Source: an uncultured Oscillospiraceae bacterium (lineage in GTDB: Bacteria > Bacillota > Clostridia > Oscillospirales > Oscillospiraceae). Taken from it: a stretch of DNA of 9,623 nucleotides. The stretch covers positions 1-9,623 of the forward strand of contig CANQUO010000073.1 of the NCBI GenBank assembly GCA_947627085.1. The letters run 5' to 3'. Under the pieces are notes generated by a model. It was given only the letters and a program-made list of their open reading frames with translations. It was not told where the DNA came from and ran no database searches. Every line of letters starts with the position of its first letter. Positions within the stretch are counted from its first letter, which is position 1. Positions 6,132 to 9,623 of this stretch are shown here, one piece after another. The translations under genes were made by a program, and so were the position numbers.

Positions 6132-7739
6132 TCAGCCCTGGGGCATGACCTCGTTTTCATCGCCCATTTCCTCATCCCCCAGCTCCGGCTCTGTATCCCG
6201 GGGTTCGGTATTCTGGGGCTCGGTCTCCTCGGGAGGCTCGGTGGCAGTGGGCTCCGGCTCCGTGGGGCTCGTGTCGTCCGTGGGCTCGGTCGATACCGAG
6301 GGGCCGGCCGGGTCCGTGGCGTCCGTGGGCTCGGTTGAGCCCGTGGGCTCCGTGGTATCCGCGGGCCTCGTGGCGTCCGTGGGTCCTGTGGCGCCGGAGG
6401 GCTTTGTCGAGTCCGTGGGCTCCGTCGCGGGGGTGGTGGGCTTTGTGGACGGTGTGGTCGGCTTTGTGGACGGCGTGGTGGGCTTCGTGGTGGTGCCGCT
6501 GCTGCCGCCGCTTGACTTTATGGACGGGTTGCTCCTCCAGGAGTCCTCCCGGATATATCCGCTGGTGGCGTAGAGCTTGCTTTGGGAGTTTACGGAGAGG
6601 ATGTCGAAATTCCTCTCGGCAAGGTCCTTGTCAAATGGGTTGAGATACTCGTTTACGAGCTCTATCCACTCGCTGACCTTGGTGACCTGATAGCCGCTCC
6701 CCTTCACGCTCCCGTACCACTCACCGGGCATTGTGTGGAAGTTGACGTTCTCCGAGTCCATCTTCAGAAGCTCCTTGGCAAACCAGGCGCACTCCCCGGA
6801 GTCAAGGCTCGTGCTTACGTCGTTGAGCACGATGCTTATGAGGGTGGAGACGGGTATCTGGGACCTGTTGGCCAATATCTGGCTCGCCATGGTGCCCAAA
6901 AAGCTGTGCTGTGCCTCTATCCGCCCCAGGTCCTGGTCGGCGTAGCCCTTGCGGAAGCGCATATACTCCACGGCCTGCTTTCCGTTCAGGGTCTGCGTAC
7001 CCTTTTTGAAGTGTATGTGCAGGTTCTGGGCCGGATCGTCGTAGTCCATGTTCTGCGGCACGTTGTACTTCACCCCGCCGATGGCGTCGACCACCTTCTC
7101 TATGGCGCTGAGCGTCATGAGGCAGTAGAAGTCCGGCTCGTAGCCCATGAGGTCCGCGATGCCCGCCATAAGGCCCTGCTCCTTGCCGTTGGCATAGAGG
7201 GCGTTGACCTTCTTATTCCTGGTGGTGACGTTCACAAGGGTATCCCTAGGTATGCTCACCACGTCAAGGGTATATTTGTTGCTGTCGAATTTGGCCACCA
7301 TTATGCCGTCGGTGTTGGCGCCCACCTTGTCCTTGGCCACCACCAGGAACGTATACACGCCCTCGACCCTGCCGTGGGTATTCTCCGGGGCGTTGGGGTC
7401 GTCGGTGGCGTCCGTGGGCGACCCGGCCCCGTCGGAGCCGAATGGGTCCGTGGCCGTTGACGATACCGGTACGCTCGGCCTTGTGGGTACGTTGGGCTTT
7501 TTCGTGACCTCGGGCGGCTTTACCTGGGTCTTGACGTATATTGCCGCCGCCAATGCCAGCACCGCCAGTATGGCCAGTATTACGGCTATCACCGTTATGG
7601 CTGTCCTGGCGCCGCTCTTTTTCCTCTTTGCCGGGCGGGACCCGGAGCGCGCCGTATCCCGCCCCTGGGCGTGTCCGTGGTTTGCCGGCGAGTGTCCCGA
7701 TGTGTGCTTTGAGCTCCTGCTTGAGCCGAAGAGTTTCAT
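6132..7739 (-). CDS. LCP (LytR-CpsA-Psr) family cell wall polymer ligase with long Thr/Pro-rich tail
   Basis: A 535-residue type II membrane protein. Residues 1-45 are a basic, Ser/His-rich cytoplasmic tail, 46-68 one membrane segment (AITVIAVILAILAVLALAAAIYV), 72-124 a disordered stalk, and about 125-345 the LCP catalytic domain. That domain shows NTDGIMVAKFD (142-151), the SIPRDT motif with R165 and D166, and MRFRKGYADQDLGRIEAQ (260-277), the arginines and acidic residues that bind polyprenyl diphosphate and Mg2+. LCP enzymes move wall polymers from undecaprenyl carriers to peptidoglycan outside the membrane. Residues about 409-535 are a low-complexity Thr/Pro/Glu tail with near-heptad repeats and an acidic end, unlike the short C-terminus of many LCP proteins; no sortase signal is present. 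The ATG overlaps the preceding stop (ATGA), with only a weak GGA-type site upstream, suggesting translational coupling. Its acceptor polymer cannot be told from sequence. Confidence 0.93.
   Translation of the reverse strand: MKLFGSSRSSKHTSGHSPANHGHAQGRDTARSGSRPAKRKKSGARTAITVIAVILAILAVLALAAAIYVKTQVKPPEVTKKPNVPTRPSVPVSSTATDPFGSDGAGSPTDATDDPNAPENTHGRVEGVYTFLVVAKDKVGANTDGIMVAKFDSNKYTLDVVSIPRDTLVNVTTRNKKVNALYANGKEQGLMAGIADLMGYEPDFYCLMTLSAIEKVVDAIGGVKYNVPQNMDYDDPAQNLHIHFKKGTQTLNGKQAVEYMRFRKGYADQDLGRIEAQHSFLGTMASQILANRSQIPVSTLISIVLNDVSTSLDSGECAWFAKELLKMDSENVNFHTMPGEWYGSVKGSGYQVTKVSEWIELVNEYLNPFDKDLAERNFDILSVNSQSKLYATSGYIREDSWRSNPSIKSSGGSSGTTTKPTTPSTKPTTPSTKPTTPATEPTDSTKPSGATGPTDATRPADTTEPTGSTEPTDATDPAGPSVSTEPTDDTSPTEPEPTATEPPEETEPQNTEPRDTEPELGDEEMGDENEVMPQG
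6423..6485 (-). repeat. Three tandem 21-bp units coding for KPTTPST-type heptads
   Basis: Units at 6465-6485, 6444-6464 and 6423-6443 encode KPTTPST, KPTTPST and KPTTPAT. The first two differ at only a couple of third positions. More diverged seven-residue units (EPTDSTK and similar) continue towards the end of the LCP gene. Copy number is likely to vary between strains through slippage, always in frame because the unit is a multiple of three. Confidence 0.85.
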
Positions 7740-8905
7740 TTTTCCGATCCTTTCGTGATATAGCGGAGGGCCCCCAATGTCCTCGCGTGGGGCACTATGC
7801 CCCGGCTTTCCATATCGTCTATGCTCATCTTAAATCCCATCTCAAGAGCCCTGTCCAGGTCCTCGTAGGCCAGTCGTCGCAACTCCTCCACGCCCTCAAA
7901 GTCCCTGTTGGGCTCGATATAGTCGGCCATATATATGACCTTCTCAAGTAATCCCATGTCCTCCTTGCCGGTGGTGTGCCAGTAGATGGCCCCGTAGACC
8001 TCATCGTCACAGCCAAACTCATATTTGGCTATCCCCGCGCCGGTTTTGGAGTGGAGGAGCTTTCCCTCATGCCGCTCCATCTCATCAAGGATAATACCAT
8101 ATTTTTCGCAAAGACGCAACTGTTCATCCAATTTCTCTTTTTTTGTTATGTCGTGGAGGATACCGGCCTCCCGGGCCTTGTCCTCGTCCGCGCCCCAGCG
8201 CCGGGCAAGGCGCACGGCCTCCTGCTCGCACCCGGCCACGTGGGCCACCCTCTTGGGCTCCAGCATGGCGTATGCCTTCTCCCGCAGCCACGCGAAATCC
8301 GGCTTTGCCCCATAGAGCCTGTCCTTTATTATTGCCGAGTATACACTGTCGGGCAAAAGCTCCCTGCCGCCCCGCTTAGGAAGCTCGGCGCGGATACCGG
8401 TGGATGAGATCTCCAGCTCCTCGGTCTCCACAAAGCGCACGGTGGCGCCGTACTTCTCCTCCAGCGCCCGGGCGGCGCGCTTTATGGTCTCATCCTCCCC
8501 GTCCGCCCTTGCGAATACGGCGAGGGAGACCATTGAGAGTATGGCCTTAAACTCCCGCCACTCCTCAAAGCACAACAGCATGTCCGTGCCCATCAGCAGC
8601 CACAGCTTCGCCTCCGGGTACTTCTCCCTGACCCTTCGAACAGTGTCCACGGTGTAGCTCCGCCCGCCGCGCTTTATCTCCATGTCGGACACGTGGGCGC
8701 GCTTTACGTCCGAAAAGGCAAGGCGCGTAAGCTCAAGCCTCGTTTTGGCATCCGGGGAGCCCCCGGCCACGGCCTTGTGGGGCGGCTGGGCGTCGGGAAT
8801 CACAAGGAGCCTGTCAAGGTCCAAAAGTCTTATTGACTCCCGGGCCGCGCGGACGTGGCCTATGTGTGGCGGATTGAAGGTACCGCCGAAAATACCGATC
8901 TTCAT
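7736..8905 (-). CDS. nadD: Fused nicotinate-nucleotide adenylyltransferase (NadD) and HD-domain Ap4A hydrolase (YqeK)
   Basis: One 389-residue frame holds two complete enzymes. Residues 1-about 200 are NadD, which makes nicotinate adenine dinucleotide from NaMN and ATP in NAD synthesis: GGTFNPPHIGH at 7-17 is the nucleotidyltransferase motif, with TVDT (85-88), LMGTD (104-108) and ISSTGIR (166-172). Residues about 204-389 are YqeK, a metal-dependent HD phosphohydrolase that splits diadenosine tetraphosphate symmetrically: H222, H251-D252, H285 (LLHSKTGA), H310 (WHTTG) and D328 (MADYIEPNR) give the HD-superfamily metal ligands. In Bacillus subtilis these are separate adjacent genes. Here the join near residue 200 has neither a stop nor an internal Met at the expected YqeK start, and both halves look intact. 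GAGGAAG precedes the ATG. The gene follows yhbY by 37 bases, and its stop overlaps the LCP start. Both activities are inferred from conserved motifs. Confidence 0.95.
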   Translation of the reverse strand: MKIGIFGGTFNPPHIGHVRAARESIRLLDLDRLLVIPDAQPPHKAVAGGSPDAKTRLELTRLAFSDVKRAHVSDMEIKRGGRSYTVDTVRRVREKYPEAKLWLLMGTDMLLCFEEWREFKAILSMVSLAVFARADGEDETIKRAARALEEKYGATVRFVETEELEISSTGIRAELPKRGGRELLPDSVYSAIIKDRLYGAKPDFAWLREKAYAMLEPKRVAHVAGCEQEAVRLARRWGADEDKAREAGILHDITKKEKLDEQLRLCEKYGIILDEMERHEGKLLHSKTGAGIAKYEFGCDDEVYGAIYWHTTGKEDMGLLEKVIYMADYIEPNRDFEGVEELRRLAYEDLDRALEMGFKMSIDDMESRGIVPHARTLGALRYITKGSEK

Positions 8906-8942
8906 AAGCTTCCTCTTTTAAAAATATGTTTCCTTTATAAGG

Positions 8943-9239
8943 TCACAGCCTTATGCGCTTCTCCTCGGGAAGGTCGTCGTTTCTCTTATAGATAACGAAC
9001 TTCGAGCCTATGGCCTGTACGCCCTCGGCGTTCACACGGTCGCAAAGCTCGTCGCAGACCTCCCGGGCCGTCAGCATGGCCGATTCCAGCACCCGGCCCT
9101 TTATGAGCTCACGGGTATTGAGGGCGTTGCGGGTCTCCTGAATGACATTCTCGGTGACCGCGCCCTTTCCCACTATTATAACGGGCTCCAGCGAATTGGC
9201 AAGGCCCCTCAGCTTCGCTCTTTCCTTACTTGTCAGCAT
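8943..9239 (-). CDS. yhbY: YhbY-type ribosome assembly RNA-binding protein (CRM domain)
   Basis: A 98-residue protein that is essentially one CRS1-YhbY (CRM) RNA-binding domain. It shows LTSKERAKLRGLANSLEPV at the N-terminus, the GKG loop in IIVGKGAVTENVI (about 21-33), ELIKGRVLE (45-53), and the closing GSKFVIYKRN (78-87). Such proteins associate with pre-50S ribosomal particles; B. subtilis yqeI holds the same position before nadD. The ATG at 9239 is chosen over one at 9302 because GAGGAG lies nine bases upstream and the family begins MLTSKER; the longer version would add 21 residues that are only rdgB read in another frame. The gene overlaps the end of rdgB by 14 bases, which suggests translational coupling. 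Confidence 0.95.
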   Translation of the reverse strand: MLTSKERAKLRGLANSLEPVIIVGKGAVTENVIQETRNALNTRELIKGRVLESAMLTAREVCDELCDRVNAEGVQAIGSKFVIYKRNDDLPEEKRIRL

Positions 9240-9623
9240 CGTCTCGCTCCTCGGTATCGTAAATCTTATTTTTCTCCATATACGCGGCAAGCTCCCTGGC
9301 AAATTGCCTGAAGGCCCTCCCCCGGTGGGATATGGCGTTTTTCTCCTCGTCCGTCAGGCACGCCATTGAGTGTGAATACCCCTCGGGCACGAACAGTGGA
9401 TCGTACCCGAAGCCGTTCTCCCCCTCAAGCTCCCGGCCGACAGTGCCCTCCACTGTCCCCTCGCAGACTATCTCGTCGCCGTTGGGAAAACAGCACACCA
9501 CGGCTGAGCGGAACCGGGCCCCCCGGTCGTCGGAGCAGTTTACTATGTTTATTATCTTCCTGCAGGTATCGGCGTAGGAGTCCGTACCGCAGTAACGGGA
9601 GGAGTACACCCCCGGCGCGCCTC
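9226..9623 (-). CDS. rdgB: dITP/XTP pyrophosphatase (RdgB/HAM1), C-terminal part
   Basis: The last 131 residues of a non-canonical purine NTP pyrophosphatase, which hydrolyses dITP, ITP and XTP to monophosphates and keeps deaminated purines out of nucleic acids. The visible part begins GAPGVYSSRY, the end of the conserved DALGGAPGVYSARY motif, and includes ENGFGYDPLFVPEGYS and the base-recognition motif AISHRGRAF. Full proteins are about 195-205 residues, so roughly 65-75 N-terminal residues lie beyond the right edge, including the SxNxxK-like triphosphate-binding start. A GTG at 9607-9609 could be mistaken for a start codon but sits inside this motif. The final dozen residues are acidic and overlap the yhbY start. 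Confidence 0.96.
   Translation of the reverse strand, partial: GAPGVYSSRYCGTDSYADTCRKIINIVNCSDDRGARFRSAVVCCFPNGDEIVCEGTVEGTVGRELEGENGFGYDPLFVPEGYSHSMACLTDEEKNAISHRGRAFRQFARELAAYMEKNKIYDTEERDDADK

Noticed and set aside
6117..7460. Plus-strand frames opposite the LCP gene, including a Gly/Val/Ser repeat protein and a 292-codon frame
   Set aside because: The repetitive translation is the antisense image of the Thr/Pro-rich tail, and the longer frame is opposite the LCP catalytic domain.
9607..9609. GTG as a possible start of the rdgB-like gene
   Set aside because: The upstream codons continue the conserved GAPG part of the HAM1 motif, so the gene is cut by the window edge rather than starting here.

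Overview
This window looks like chromosomal DNA from a GC-rich member of the Clostridia (Bacillota), plausibly an Oscillospirales-type gut or anaerobic bacterium. The grounds are the gene order rdgB - yhbY - nadD/yqeK - LCP gene - rsfS - leuS, strong AGGAGG-like ribosome binding sites, an Nfn-type ferredoxin/NAD(P) enzyme typical of anaerobes, and a YtrA-type GntR regulator next to an ABC ATPase. The genus is a guess. All ten recognised genes lie on the minus strand, so the region reads from right to left. Long plus-strand open frames are antisense shadows of these genes. There are no tRNA or rRNA genes, insertion sequences, CRISPR arrays or phage genes.

Right part (9623 to 3273), a housekeeping operon: the 3' part of rdgB (nucleotide pool sanitation), yhbY (ribosome assembly RNA-binding protein), a single-frame fusion of NadD (NAD synthesis) and YqeK (HD-domain Ap4A hydrolase), an LCP-family cell wall ligase with a long Thr/Pro-rich tail, rsfS (ribosome silencing factor) and leuS (leucyl-tRNA synthetase). 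The rdgB/yhbY and nadD-yqeK/LCP pairs overlap (14 and 4 bases), other gaps are 32-46 bases, and I see no internal terminator. This fits one transcript joining nucleotide and NAD metabolism, translation and wall assembly.

Middle part (3272 to 575): a consensus sigma-A promoter drives rpsU (ribosomal protein bS21). Five bases after its stop codon is a strong hairpin with a poor U-tract, followed by nfnA and nfnB (8-base overlap), the two subunits of an NADH-dependent ferredoxin:NADP+ oxidoreductase. A strong intrinsic terminator closes this unit. I see no convincing separate promoter for nfnAB, so it may be fed by readthrough from rpsU.

Left part (554 to 1): a second consensus promoter carries overlapping inverted repeats that bracket its -10 box and start region. 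It drives a YtrA-family GntR repressor whose stop overlaps the start of an ABC transporter ATPase gene, which runs off the window. This is the layout of a self-repressed regulator plus transporter operon.

No wholly new system is evident. The points most worth a second look are the NadD-YqeK fusion, the three-half-site operator of the GntR/ABC operon, the rpsU-nfnAB linkage, and the repeat-rich tail of the LCP protein.
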